Positions 32,903 through 44,930 of a stretch of DNA of 64,000 nt are shown piece after piece (the stretch's first letter is position 1; each line of letters opens with the position of its first letter). A program made the position numbers and the translations under genes. The DNA is from Cristatella mucedo (lineage: Eukaryota > Bryozoa > Phylactolaemata > Cristatellidae): positions 899,501-963,500 of the forward strand of contig WPIO01000044.1 in assembly GCA_009760855.2 (NCBI GenBank), given 5' to 3'. Under the pieces are notes generated by a model, which saw only the letters and a program-made list of their open reading frames with translations, did no database searches and was not told where the DNA came from.

Positions 32903-35497
32903 CTGTGGTGCCTTAACTTACGAGCTTAATTCGTTCCGTGACGGAGCTCGTAACTCAAATTACTCGTTCATTAAATCAATTTTCCTTATTTAAATGCTAT
33001 TAATCTGTTCGGGAACCCCAAGAAACGTCGCGTTTTTGTCAATGTTTTTAAATTAAAAAATGCATTTAAAAATAATGAATATTGTATAAAAACAATTCAA
33101 TTACCTTGGAGATAAGACGACTTGAAGATGCCGACGGAGTAGGAATAGAAAGGTTGAAATAAAAAACTAAATCATAGTCGAAAGGCTGAAGTGAATCACT
33201 GAATCTTAGTCACTGATTTCTGCACTTTTCGGTACGCTTTCCTCACGTTCACTTGTAGGGGCTGTCGATACAAGCCAATGTCCAATGAGGTCTTTTTCGT
33301 CCTCCCTTTCAGAATGTTTCTGAAATGAGTTAGGCAAGTGTCATTAGCTAGCTCCGTCGCACGCCTAGTTGCAACTTTTTCTGGGTGCTTTTTTTGAATA
33401 AAGTCCGAAAGTTTCTTCCACATAACCAAAACTTTCCTTTATCTCACTTGAATAGATAAATTCATCCGCGTCCCCTATTGCCTGCAAAACCTCCGAGCGT
33501 TGCTGCGTCTGTAGCGCCTTTAGCTCCTCCGTTGTCAGTTCCGCGAAGAGCACCTCGATGAGCTCGTTGATGTCACCCTCATCCGTGTCCAGGCCCATGG
33601 ACTTGCCGAAAGATACAATCTTCGCCTCCACCACCGCCGCTTCGGGTTTGAATCTTTCAAGGTCCGTTTCGGACAACCTCAGACCACAGCCTTCTTCCAC
33701 GCAGAGGTCAAGGCCATCTTTAGTAATACCCTGTCCGGCCGCTTCGAGAATTCCGAGACACATCCCGCGACGTTGTAGTGGTCCTTCCAGAATTCTCTAA
33801 GGGTGATGTTTGAACTCTCCGTTACCTCAAAGCAGCAGCGGAACAAGTGCTTGGTGATTAGCGTCTTGAAATTAGAAATCGCCTACTGGTCCACGGGCTG
33901 TAGGATAGAGGTTTCGTTGGGTAGAAGGTAGAGAAACTTTACAAAATTGAACTCTTCAAGGATGTTATCTTTGAGGCTAGGTGGGTGAGCATGAGCATTG
34001 TCCAGGACGAGAGGGGCTTGCATGGGTAGGTTATTTTCCTGGAGATATTTCTTAACGTCACGACCAAGGAACAAACTCATCCAGTCCACAATAAACTGCC
34101 TGGTGGCCCACGCCCTCGAGTTTGCCATCCATGTAACCTGCCGTTTCTCTTCCAGAATCCTACGTGACTTATGTGGCTTCGGGGTTTTCCAAATGACGTA
34201 CGAGTAGCGTCTAGCTCACATTGGCGCACAGAGAGAGGGTGAAGCCTATCCTTCACGGGTTTGTGGCATGGCATCCCCTTCTCCTCTGCCGTTATATAAG
34301 TCCTTGGCATCTTCATCCAGAAGAGTCCTGTCGTGTCACAGTTGTAGACCTGATGGGGGGATGTATCGGTCTGCTGCTATGTATCCAGCAAACCTTCTGA
34401 GGTAATCATCAGCTGCCTTCATATGTTCGCTCGCTGCCTCACCACGCCTTACAACTGGGTGAATGCCGGTCCTTTTGTTTTTAATTCTCAAATCAGCCCC
34501 GACTGGTTTTAAATGGCTCACCAGATGCCTCATCCGTTGAAGTGCCTGGGATAGGCTACAGGAAATTAGCGCAAATAGATCGTACCTTCTCGAAGGTTAT
34601 AGCCTCCGTCACGGCATATCCTGTGAGCTGCTTTTCCGTCAACCAAACCATTAGCAGCTTCTCTATATTTTATGGATAGATATTCGCTATTCAGAAATTA
34701 TTTCAACGCCCTTGGCTGGCGTAATAGCCTTTATTGACTCCTTCTGCTTCAGTGCACGGTGCAGATCGTAGAAGTGCTACGGTCCTTCGGCTTCGCCAAG
34801 TCGACTGCAGGCACACCTTGGTCATGTTTTTCGATAATTTATGTCTTTAATTCAATGCTAACCACCCACTTCTTCTACGATCTTATGGTGCTGCCGCGGG
34901 CTTATGGTTTTATTGGTTAATGTTTTGTGAAGAGTGAGTCACGGCCAGCTGAGAAGGGGCAGAAACGCGGCACAGGAGAGAACGGTCGTGAGCCGTCGTG
35001 CTTCGAGCCCAAATACGCAGTTTTTCTTGGAAATTCGATGTTTCCGTACCGTCGCTTGCTTGCTGTCGGGTCTCCTCTGAAGTATTTATCTCCTGGCATC
35101 TCATGTCAGCAATAGCAACGTAGTCTTCGTGCGTTTGCTCACCGGAAGCTGGCGGAGCTCTCGTACCAGATCCTCTCAGCGCTGCTGTCCTTCGCAGTCA
35201 CTTTCTTCGGATCCGTGGTTGGAAAAACGAAGTTTTGCAAAGTAATTGCGAGCACAACACTGATGCTTCCACTGCGAGCTCGCCGCTTAAAGTGAACGAA
35301 TGAGACACGGTGGGACGCTGGGCGGATGCTTCGGCTCGCTCGCTGTGGCATTTGGTGCGAAAGCTAGCTGGGAGGTATCTGAAGCTGGCTCGCATCCCGA
35401 ATTGTAGCTCGCAACTCGGAGCACAAAATCGGCTGATAGACGGCTCGTATCTTGATAAACTCGTTAGTTACGACACTCGCAAGTCAATGCATCACTG
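32903..35497 (-). mobile_element. Tigger/pogo DNA transposon, 2,595 bp, with terminal inverted repeats and TA duplication
   Basis: The left end CTGTGGTGCCTTAACTTACG and the right end (reverse complement CAGTGATGCATTGACTTGCG) are inverted repeats that extend inward through CTCGTAACT-type blocks. TA flanks both ends (32901-32902, 35498-35499), as expected for Tc1/mariner-superfamily elements. The inside encodes a broken Tigger transposase on the minus strand. The interrupted host is a LINE-A fragment. Confidence 0.93.
33196..34905 (-). pseudogene. Tigger transposase, frame-broken
   Basis: Order on the minus strand: CENP-B-type helix-turn-helix (IIEKHDQGVPAVDLAKPKDR near 34820), second DNA-binding block (VWLTEKQLTGYAVTEAI near 34640), MRHLVSHLKP region, catalytic core TTGLFWMKMPRTYITAEEK near 34310, LVLDNAHAHPPSLKDN near 34000 with the second Asp, LPNETSILQPVDQ, and the C-terminus WKKLSDFIQKKHPEKVATR to a stop at 33196. 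Stops and frameshifts separate these blocks, so no functional enzyme is made. Confidence 0.9.
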
Positions 35498-35985
35498 TAA
35501 TGCCACGTTACGTCACTTCTCACAGACATGCACAGACTGTTCGTCAAGCAGTGTACAAATTTCAAAGTCCTGTCACTTCCTTCTACGATCCTTCATTTTA
35601 TTGCACCGGCCTACTTATCTGAAATATCGTACTTCCCAGTTGTCCCATCAAAACACACACACACTTCTACCGCTAATCTATAAACAGTGAATCTATGCAA
35701 CCTCAAATCATTTGAAGAAAATAAATGCATCAACTTCCTATGCTCCCAATGCCTGGAACGACTGAAGGTCCGTGACTTGACGAATTTCAAAAAGAAGCTA
35801 AAACCCCACAAGCTTCTCACAGTACGTGCTCTGTCATCACGAATTGTATTTTATGAACTTATGCCTGCAGAAATTGTGCACTTTATTGCGTATCAGTTGG
35901 CATACAGCCCTTCCAGCAAATTTCTAAGTACTTGAAAAGAGATTTAGTTCACTTAGGACGCTATAAAAATATTTTATCAATATTT
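35498..35985 (+). mobile_element. LINE-A fragment, right part of the copy split by Tigger, with decayed 3' hairpin
   Basis: Continues from TGCCACGTTACGTCACTTCT to CCGGCCTACTTATCTGAAAT, CCTATGCTCCCAATGCCTGG, and a degenerate hairpin (TACTTGAAAAGAGATTTAGT..CACTTAGGACGCTATAAAAA). Old copy, with a local (CA)n insertion. Confidence 0.8.
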
Positions 35986-36021
35986 GATGCTGCAATCGAG
36001 TAGGATTTATCATTAATTAAT

Positions 36022-36180
36022 CATTCACAGTAAAGCTTAGCTGATTCAATCGCCTCATGTATATAGCGGCAGAGGATTTAACGGCTATCGCCACCGCTTG
36101 CAGTGGGTAATAAAGGATTGCCCACTATAGGATTAGAACTCACGGCCTTGGTCGTGAAGAGCGAGCACCTTAGAGTGTCT
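36022..36180 (-). mobile_element. SINE-2
   Basis: Reverse orientation: tRNA-like head (AAGGTGCTCGCTCTTCACGA, CCAAGGCCGTGAGTTCTAAT) and tail ...GATAGCCGTTAAATCCTCTG, CCGCTATATACATGAGGCGA. Confidence 0.8.
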
Positions 36181-37409
36181 CTCAACGAAGCCTACTCGTA
36201 CGTTGGAAGGCTTGAGGACCCAGTTGCAAAACTGATTGTTCAGATCCCACGCAAAGCTAGGAGAGTTGTTTTGCACTGGCAGGAAAACTTACAAGGTGTC
36301 ATTTACAGAAGTCTAGAGTGAGGGTTTGTATTACAGTGGCTCCTGCGGTGGCAGTTCAGGTGGAGTCTCACGGAGGCACAAGCGGGGACATGAGCGATTA
36401 ACGAGACTCTCAGTATATTCTCTCACCCATGCATATATGCGAGCTGGCTGACTAATCGCAGATGGGGATGTGAGCTGTGGCGGGCAACATACCCTAATCA
36501 AAGGCCGGACGCTTCGCCGGATGAACCGTCCAACCACCTGCTGCAGGTGGGCATAAATTAATGGCCGGATGCTGCGCTAATTACAAAGGCAGAAGTAGCC
36601 GGCGGGCACAGCAGAAGCCGAAAGTTCACGGGTCAACTTGGCTGTGGTATCCTTAAGTAGGAAGCATGCTCGTAATGTCATTTAGCTGAAAGTAGGCAGA
36701 TTTGACTGTGAAGCCACGACGTGACTTGCTGCCGCACACATTCCTATTCAAAGCTGATTGAAACATGAGCAATCATGCTATGAATGGGTACCGGTATAGA
36801 AACCTCGAACGGACAATTATCTGCCGATCCGGAGTGAGAAAATACGCAGTTAATACACTTTAAGTTCCGATAGCCATCTTTTCGATTGAGACTGCGTTGG
36901 AGAGAGATGAAGAAGAAGAGAGACAGATAAAAGAGACCGAGAGAACGAGTGAGAAAGAGAGGTAAGAGAATAAGAGAGAAGAGTGCGAGAGAAACCACGT
37001 TGGAAGCCAACAGAAGCTCAATAGCTTAGTCGAAGTTGGGAGGGGCACTCAGCGCCGCGGTGCTTAGTTGCTTTGCATGCAGATTGGTTTCATGAACAGA
37101 ATAATTTGCTGAGAAAGGTAGCAGTGCTAGGCTAATGCGAAGGTTAGTGATAACATCTGACTGCCGGGCAACGTTTAGGAAAGATTGGGTTGGTCGGCTG
37201 CTGTAAGCACAAAGCCACAGTGTGGTACCTAGATATCCCATATCTTTGCAGAGATATAGCCAGTTTCTCCAGTCAAAGGTGAATACATTGAAATTCTGAG
37301 AGTGACTCTGAACAATAACTTTCGATTTGTGTACGCTACCATTCTGCTGTACTCGTGTTCAGGCTCTGCTCTCCAACAGCTGTCTTCTTTTACAGTACTC
37401 AGACAAAAA
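36181..37409. other. no recognised gene or element
   Basis: A short stretch near 36630-36710 (GGTCAACTTGGCTGTGGTATCCTTAAGTAGGAAG...) resembles LINE-A minus-strand sequence. GA-rich near 36890-36990. No gene. Confidence 0.35.
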
Positions 37410-37549
37410 ATGTTATTCATGTTGTTTATCAAGTATGATATTACTCACCATTTAATCGCGTTTCCCTTTTCAGAAAATGTAAAGCGCCTAGAGAGAGATT
37501 GATTTCTCTGAGGGCGCTTTATCAAGTGTATTATTATTGTTATTATTAT
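37410..37549 (+). mobile_element. LINE-A 3' end only
   Basis: ATGTTATTCATGTTGTTTAT ..., AAAGCGCCTAGAGAGAGATT, GATTTCTCTGAGGGCGCTTT, ATCAAGTGTATTATTATTG. Confidence 0.9.
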
Positions 37550-38799
37550 AAGAATGTGTTGTGGCAGTGAGTTTCCCCGAACGTGCTGAGCATGGCATTG
37601 CTTATGTCCACTTTAACCGGGACGCCATTCTTTCTCGAGATGTAACGGAAGCTGCAGATGAGAGCAGATAGTTCTGCGTGCATTTATTTTTGAGCGTAGC
37701 TGAAGTGGAAGCACTGATCATCAGCAGTCAGTGCACCCATTTCATTGTCTGCACAATCGTTGCGTGGCGTAATGAATCCCAATTGAGCTTCTTGAGCAAG
37801 TTAGCTTGCATTTCTTCGTCTGTGGCATAAGGCGAAAGCTGCAAAACGTGGCAATGCTGCGAGTCACCAAGCTTACGATATGGGAGCTGTGCGGCTGCAA
37901 GGAGCGACGCGGAAGGAGTGGTTCTGATCGTAGCCAGAAGTCGCGCCCAACTCACGCTCCTGAGCAGATATCTGAGCAGGCTCTGCGGGCAGTGTTCACG
38001 GTAAAAGTTTCTGTTGATAAGCATGCAGTCGGCGCCGTTACTGACCAGACAGAAGCTCGGCTGATCCATTAGAATCATGTGCGACAAACCCTAGTAGAAA
38101 ATCAGCGTAAGCTCAACGCCGCTCGCTGTCTCGACACGATTACGCTGCTTGCTGCAGACACTCGAGCTGGTGCAGTAGCAGCCTAGGGCGGTTCTTCTTC
38201 TACCAGCTCCAGCCACGAACAGCAATCGAATCGATTGCAATAACTAAACGCGAGGATCAATGCAGTGCGCTGCTCGCATCGAGCTGACCGTAATTGTCCA
38301 TTATAAACTTGGATCTGCCAATAGCAACTTCTATGACCGAGCTGGCAAGCAGCATCCGTTCAAGTTCAGATGCTAATGCGAGTGTTCCAGCAGTCAAACT
38401 TACTCTCAAGCACCGTCCAGGAGGAAGCGATGTTTGTGTGAGCATAGAGCGCTATGTTTCGAATGAATATATCAAATATAGTTATGACCATGCGCCGTAA
38501 GTTTTTCATCATTTCGGCTTTTGCCCCATGCATGAAAATCTTGTCGTCATGCGGCAAGATCTTCCGTGACCGTACTACGACTACTTCTACGATGACTCTG
38601 CGCAGCGAATCCACATCCTCAAGCACTCGTAGAAGTAGGATATGATTTCCTAGTTGGCTACGATCCACGGGCGTACGGAATTGGGGCGGCCCAGGTTTTA
38701 CTATGGGGGAGAAAAAGTTCGGGTCGTCGTCGACAGCACAACAACTCGCTTGTGGGGGTTTCGCTCTCTGTCTCGCCGCCATCGAGAGCCCGTGAGCCC
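37550..38799. other. no recognised gene
   Basis: The minus frame 37728-38087 ends LNWDSLRHATIVQTMKWVH, faintly like an RT C-terminus. The 139-codon minus frame at 38366-38782 has no family pattern. Confidence 0.3.
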
Positions 38800-38985
38800 C
38801 TACACTACTTCCATGCTACTCACTACCTCAACTGTTCTCCTGACTCTGCTATGCTTCCCACCTTCTCTTCTTTTCGTGAGATGAAGTCTATTGGCTACCG
38901 AATGCGTACCAAAAGCCGCTTAGGCTGAGAGTGCCCTATACAAAACTCCCCTACGTTAAACCCCAATAGTCTGTGTGGCTTTGTG
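38800..38985 (+). mobile_element. LINE-B 3' fragment
   Basis: CTACTTCCATGCTACTCACT, ACCTCAACTGTTCTCCTGAC, TTGGCTACCGAATGCGTACC, AAAGCCGCTTAGGCTGAGAG. Confidence 0.85.
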
Positions 38986-39481
38986 CAACTTTAGGCTAAC
39001 AAGAACAAATGCAAATGTGACCTTACACTTAAGCTGATGAAACATTACCAAGCATTAATACAAAAGCTCCACTGGCGCCGCCGCTGTAAGTAGATTTGAT
39101 AACACGGCGAGTACAACGCTGCACGCAGAAGGTGAGCAGCAAAGCGTACGATTGCGGGTAAAGGCGGCAAAGCGGCTGCTGCTCCGCTCAATGCCACGCC
39201 TCCAGCCATTTCGCATGACTGGTTTCCTACTCGCTTGATTTAGTCGTCAGACACTTCACCACATTGGCTTGCCGCCGGCCTCCTCCTGAAGAGACGGCGG
39301 GCAGCTATTGCCCACTGACTGCAACGCCCGACCGCTACGAAGGACGAGCATACTGAGGTGACTGGTGGAACTGAGAAATGCCACGATTAACGCCATGACA
39401 CTTTCGAGTAGTGGCTAGTAACGCACCGCTTGCGAAAGTTTGCGTAGCAATGTACTAGGTGGCTGTTGGTATAGCGGTCTT
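38986..39481. other. no recognised gene or element
   Basis: Nothing recognised in this stretch. Confidence 0.3.
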
Positions 39482-40682
39482 GCAGCCTAAGCGGCTTTTG
39501 GTAGGCATTCGGTAGCCAACAGAATTAATCTCTCGCAACAAAGAGAAAGTGGGAAGTATAGCACAGTCAGGAGATCAGTTAAGGTAGTGAGTAGCATGGA
39601 GGCAGCAGGTCAAGATAGCTGCAAAGGATGAGCCATAGTCGGCAGCAGGAGAGTGGATGTCGTTGCGTTAGAATTATGGAAGCGACGTCCACAGTCTACG
39701 ACCTGCAGAGCTAAAGCTTCTGTCGCCAACGGTCTTTAAACGCAGGAATGGAACAGCTAATTTATTGTCCACACAGGACCTGAGGGCACGAACAGGCTGA
39801 AACTGATGCAGCAGTTCAGCTAGGTACGAAGGAGCCAAGCCGTGGCGGGCCTAGTGGATCAGCGTAAGAACTCTGCTCTGTATCCGTTGATCAGCCGGCA
39901 GCCATCCTAGCTCTCTAAGCAAAGGAGACACGTGGTCAAACCTCTGGGATTTGCAAACTAGCCCTGCAGTCATATTCATAGCCATCTGCACTGGCCAAGT
40001 TGCTTTCTTTGGTAGCCCAGCCAAAAAGGAATTACAATAATAAAGCCGAGACAGAACTGTAGTTTGAGTGTATGCCTGCTCCTCTGATGAGCCTGTGATG
40101 TGGCATGGACACAGGCCGGTAACCGCTGGTGGCCGGATGGTGGATTCACCATCAGGGTCGGCCGGTGCACAGCTGTGGCCCGCCTGTGGTGTGGCATGGA
40201 GACAGGCCGGTAACCCGCTGGTGGCCGGAGGGTGGACGGGAGCGGGGGGGGGGAAGGGAACGGGACTCGAGTGTGAGAAGGGGGCGAAGGCAGTCGTGCG
40301 TCTTGCTGCTCCGTGCCTTGTGCAATAAACCGTTGGCGTTGTTCATCGGCTGGCTCTCTGACGGGCGAACCAAACTACAAGAACTAAGGAGCTAGATAGT
40401 TTTTTTGCAAGCCACTGTGGAAGACAGCTCTTAATCTTAGATGGAGATCGACGTGATGGCTAGCTGTAAAATCAGTCTTCTGAATGAAGCTTTTAAAATT
40501 TAGGCGCTTGTCGAAGAAGACAGCTAGATTCCGAGCTCGTGGTGATGGCCACACAACAGCATCACCTGCTCGAAAAGCAAATCCTTCTAATCCAGCCACG
40601 CGTTTGAGATGTCCTATGAGCAGCAGTTCAGTTTTATCGTCGCTCAGTTTCAAGAAATTTTCCGACATCAAGGATCGCAAGC
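39482..40682 (-). mobile_element. LINE-B copy split by a solo LTR
   Basis: Segments 39482-40057 (RT C-terminus) and 40380-40682 (MSENFLKLSDDKTELLLIGHLKRVAG block), colinear on the minus strand with the 2-4 kb copy and separated by the LTR at 40058-40379. The 3' tail is missing. Confidence 0.9.
40058..40379 (+). mobile_element. solo LTR (322 bp), 5-bp target duplication AGAAC
   Basis: TGTAGTTTG...CAAACTACA ends (TG..CA), flanked by AGAAC at 40053-40057 and 40380-40384. Contains a partial tandem repeat (GTGTGGCATGGAGACAGGCC...) and AATAAACCG near the 3' end, a plausible poly(A) signal. Solo LTRs arise by recombination between the two LTRs of a retroelement. Confidence 0.9.
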
Positions 40683-40689
40683 TGCAATT

Positions 40690-41760
40690 TTTTTTGAAAA
40701 TTTCTGGGCTGTCTGCCGCCTTCCTTCAGAGAATTCGCTCGCTCATGAGCTTCGCGCCATGCACAATTTCATACGTCAAGCTCATTCAGGCATTTACGAG
40801 TCGAGCGTTACTCGTTCGCGACATTCTAGCGACCGAACGCGCTGCTTCTGCGTCGCCGAATTGCCTCGGAACTTGTTGCTGCCTTTTTGGACGCAGCAGC
40901 TTCCCCGCCGGTTGCGTTCGCGTCGGTCACAAACATTCGCGCTCGAATGCTCGGAATCGATCAACGACGAGAGCGGTGAGCCGGTCTCCACCGCATGCTC
41001 GCCAATTTGTTCGAGCGAGGTCGAGGCTCGGGCCGGCGGGTGGCGAGGGCGGCGCACCGAACGCAGCGCTCAGCCGCCTCGCCAAGCGCCTAGCGCGTGC
41101 GAGAATCGGCCACTCACGAAAACGGACCCTTTTGTGAGAGTTTGAACGCGCACAAAAACGGGGCTCGCTCCGGCTCCCGAACCTCCTGTCTCCTGCAAAT
41201 GAATGAGACGGAGCTTTGCTCGCGTGAATGCTGGCCCGCCGCGGTCGGCAGAGACCGGGCCGAACTTCAAATAGAGGCGAGCTTGCGGCGCCGCTCTGGC
41301 ACGCTGCTGCTGCGGCGGCGGGCGAGTACCGCGCAGGCGGCGGCGGTGCGCGAATCGAAGCCACCGTCGAGGTCATCGATGAAAGTGCGTCGCCGCTGCT
41401 TTCCGTCGCCGCCCGAAGCGCCGCCGTCTTCCTCGGCGCTGCCCGACGACGTGAGCTGGCTCGGCGATCCTAGCGAGACGAACCAATCGTCCGTCGCGCA
41501 GGCCGAGCGCGGCTTCGCCGGGTAGCAGCCGCTGCCTGGCGGTGAGGAGCGCGCCCGCCCCGCGCGCTTCTGCCTCGCGCCGCTAACGCACTCACCGCGC
41601 AGCCGCTGAGAGATGACGTCTGAGGCTTGGGCCTCCTTTCCATCCGGTCCGCCCTGTGAACGGCGGAAATCGGTTCTTCCGACGCACGCTTATCGCAGCA
41701 GTCAGAGCGTGACGCGAGATGGGCGGATGTGTGGGCGCTCGAAATTCTGCGCTGACTCTG
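40690..41760. promoter_or_regulatory. GC- and CpG-rich island with overlapping open frames on both strands
   Basis: Dense CG dinucleotides, strongest about 40920-41560. Long frames on both strands are expected at this GC content. A plus frame from 41381 (MKVRRRCFPSPPEAPPSSSA, then LPDDVSWLGDPS) could be a first exon, but I cannot name it and no partner exon was found. Confidence 0.35.
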
Positions 41761-42114
41761 CGGACTCGTGAGCGTTCGCGGGCGTCGTCGGCCGGCGTGG
41801 CTGGCTTCTCGTCGTCGATTGGGGCTTACGTCGCTCCGGGCCCGCCCTATTCGGGAAACGAACCGCCTAAGGCAGTCTCGGTTGACTAGGCGTTATAAAT
41901 GGCGGTGCAGCCTAGCCCGCAAGTCTGATGCACCGTTCAATGGTACGTGGTATACGAGTATCCTTCGCTGAATAAACCGTAACGGCATAGTGCCTCTCCT
42001 ACGTCATCCGTAGTACCCAGGTTCATGTCTTGTGAAAAGAATTTATCTTCTACCCACCCGTTTCGTTGTGAGGCTTTGATTGTTTAGCTGCTGGTCACAT
42101 GATCACATGATGGA

Positions 42115-42133
42115 GAGAGAGATAGAGAGATAG

Positions 42134-42220
<87 letters not shown>
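42115..42220. repeat. (GATA)n then (GA)n microsatellite
   Basis: GATA repeats about 42130-42191, GA repeats to 42220. Confidence 0.97.
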
Positions 42221-42223
<3 letters not shown>

Positions 42224-42987
42224 AAAAGGAAGACTAAGAGAGATAACGGAAGCTTGTCGGAGACTGTTGTCGGCCACCAAGAACCACGACTCTCTCTGAA
42301 GCAGCTCCTCTGCTTCTGGGAAGCACTGTCATAGGTTAATGTGCTGAAGGTGGCCGGCAGTGCGAAGAATGCTAATAGTCACGGAGGGTTCCTACGGCTT
42401 GACAAATAAATTTAGTGTGTACAAGTGCTTTGTTATCCTTAGACCCACGAATGAAAAACTGGCTGCAACCACCTCACCCCTTCTCGATAATTACAAGCTC
42501 TGCACTGGAGTGGTTAAAATGGCGGGATCACTTGAGTTTCATATGAAAGCACAACAGAAAATAGACATGCGAAGGTATCGATTCGGCTTACCGCCATTTA
42601 CTGCTAGGCCACAGAAATTTTTAAGACGTTTGATCGGGTCAAAAACAATGAGGGCGACTTGGATACAGTTCAAAATAATTGCGACTGTTTTGTTCCTCAG
42701 AGGCAAGAGGCCTACTAGCTTTTCCTGTTCCCGCTACGTCGTCACAAGGAAACAGAGCCGTTTGCATATGGACTCACAGCCCTTAGTTTAGTCTACACTG
42801 CAGGCTCCTTTTGAATGCTGCAACCTGTAGGATCCGAAACTTTGCACCGAGGTCAATGAAGGCATATTGGTCAAAACCGCAGAGACTAATGACTGGATGA
42901 ACTCTATAGTGTTGGCTACAACAATGTTATGCTTGATAACATTGCAAATGTTAACACATCATTGAGTCATGCTTTGTTTACAGCATC
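42221..42987. other. no recognised gene
   Basis: A 143-codon plus frame at 42360-42791 has no family pattern I recognise. Confidence 0.3.
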
Positions 42988-43052
42988 TATAAAGTCACAC
43001 GAGAAAGAGATTCAGCTCTCTGCGAGAGCTATACAAAGAAATTATCATCATT
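42988..43052 (+). mobile_element. decayed SINE-1/LINE-A-type 3' tail
   Basis: GAGAAAGAGATTCAGCTCTC, TGCGAGAGCTATACAAAGAA, ATTATCATCATT: the same hairpin layout with compensating changes. Confidence 0.5.
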
Positions 43053-44149
43053 GTTAATATTACCAGTCCAGGCAATGAAAAAGCTTCGAATATGCCTCGA
43101 CCATTGTATAATGAGTAAGCGATCCATTATGAGCTCCACCAGCTTCAGGCGAAGAACAAACTTTGCTCAAATTTCGGGCTCCCGATATTTTAGCACTGTG
43201 AATGCCGTCTCGGGCTGCAGTGACAGTGGATGCTTCGCATCATTACCATTGAGCTGCTCTGCTGAAAATTAAGAGCCTATAACCTAAGTATCTCGCAAGC
43301 TGAGTCCTGCAAACTTCGGTATGCATAAATTGAATAGGAAATGGTGGCAATTTATTTCAGCCTCGAATGATTTCGTCAGCATACGTTTGGCGAAAACCTA
43401 ATTTTCGAAAGTGATGTTAAGTCTCTTACGGACATAATGAACAAGCCCATAGCAAAAGTGTCGCTACAATAGCAGAGGATGAAACTGCGCTGCTTTTGCT
43501 ACCAATGTCTCCGAAGTTGTTCTCTGAAGTTGTTTAGCACCAAAAATCTCCGCGTTCGTCAGTGCTGAAGCTTACTGATCTACATATAGTAGCGCACTGA
43601 AGCTCAGCCATTAACCAGATAACGGAGTCCTGTGCAACACCACATTGCATCCTACACGCCGCCTTGACCAACGGCTCAGTTATTGTGGATCTAATGTGTT
43701 CAAGTAACCCTATTGTTGCTGCTGCAACTCATCCAACTGCGCTCCAGCCGTAGGAGGACATTTCCTGACTAATCGGCCACCCTTTGATGAAAACGGCAGT
43801 GGCGGCTGTGCACTCGGTCTCGATCACCTGCAGCAATACATTAACACAGCTCAGCAGCGGCTTCACCAGCTGAGTCCAATAAATCGAAAAGGACCACGAG
43901 ATTGGGCGGGATCTTGAGACGACAGCACTACTTTGATGATTAAATGCTTATTAGGAGCGCGGTAGATAAACCTGTTGGTTATTTACTGGCTAAGAACTTC
44001 GTGGTTGTCACAGTTTTGACGAAATTTTAATGGCTTTCGCAGCCTTGGAGACGATAGGATTTATTCATAGTTGATAGGAGGAAATGTGTTGTATTGCTGG
44101 CTCAAGGATGCTCGCTGCACGAAAACAAAAGGACAGGGCGGCTTCGTGA
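43053..44149. other. no recognised gene or element
   Basis: Short frames only. Confidence 0.3.
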
Positions 44150-44930
44150 GGCTTGACGTTGGCAATAGCTACTGTCGGCGAAAGTTTCGCGAAGTGTAGC
44201 GGGGTGGCGTATCCAGCACGACTACTTCAGAAAGCGAGCCACTCGCGAAAATCGCCTCGTATTTCCTCCCGAGCTGACGCGCAGGAGCGGGAGCAAAGCG
44301 ACCGACGGGAAGGTATCCTGCGGACGGGCGCGGCCGACGGCGTGGGCGCGGATGCTCACAGCTCGCTGTACCGACGTCCTCGACCGGGCGTGCGACCTCG
44401 GCGGCCCAGACGGAGCGCTCACACTTCGAGCATGAGCTTGACCGAAGCCGCTAGCGTGTCCTCCGAGCCTCTCGGTCGACGGCGGCGCTGCGCTGGTGGC
44501 GAATCTGGCGGCACGGAGCTGCAAATCCAGCGTAGTGACGCCGCCTAGCGGCGCGTTCGTGTGGTGGGTTATTGGCGGCGGCAGAGCCAGCTTGTTCTTG
44601 AGCAGGTAGTCGTCGAGCTCGTTGGCCATGAAAGCTTTGAACGCCCAATCAGGCGACTGACGAGGCTGTGCCTTCGCTCTGCCCGTACGGCGGCTCATCG
44701 TCGGCTGAGCGCTGGCAAGCCTCTTCAGAACCTGGACGCTGCCCTGCGCATTCGCAGGGCGATGGAACGCCAGCTTTGCCGACGACGGTCCTCTCGCCCC
44801 TCGAGCGGGCAGGCGAAGCTAGCGGTGCAACTGAGCGGCCTGCGAAACTGACCGATTTGACCACGTAAATCCACTGCGACGTGTTACTGTCTTTCACCAT
44901 GACGCTTCCTCGCCTTCAAAAGTTACAGCG
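44150..44930 (-). promoter_or_regulatory. second CpG-rich island, possible 5' exon on the minus strand
   Basis: Strongly CpG-rich. The minus frame 44698-44222 starts MSRRTGRAKAQPRQSPDWAF, KAFMANELDDYLLKNKLALP, PPITHHTNAPLGG: protein-like at its start, then low-complexity Arg/Ser/Ala. No family recognised and no following exon identified. It could be a real first exon or GC-driven coincidence. Confidence 0.3.

Noticed and set aside
40484-41376. 217-codon plus and 149-codon minus frames
   Set aside because: They begin in LINE-B antisense sequence and run through GC-rich DNA without any family pattern.
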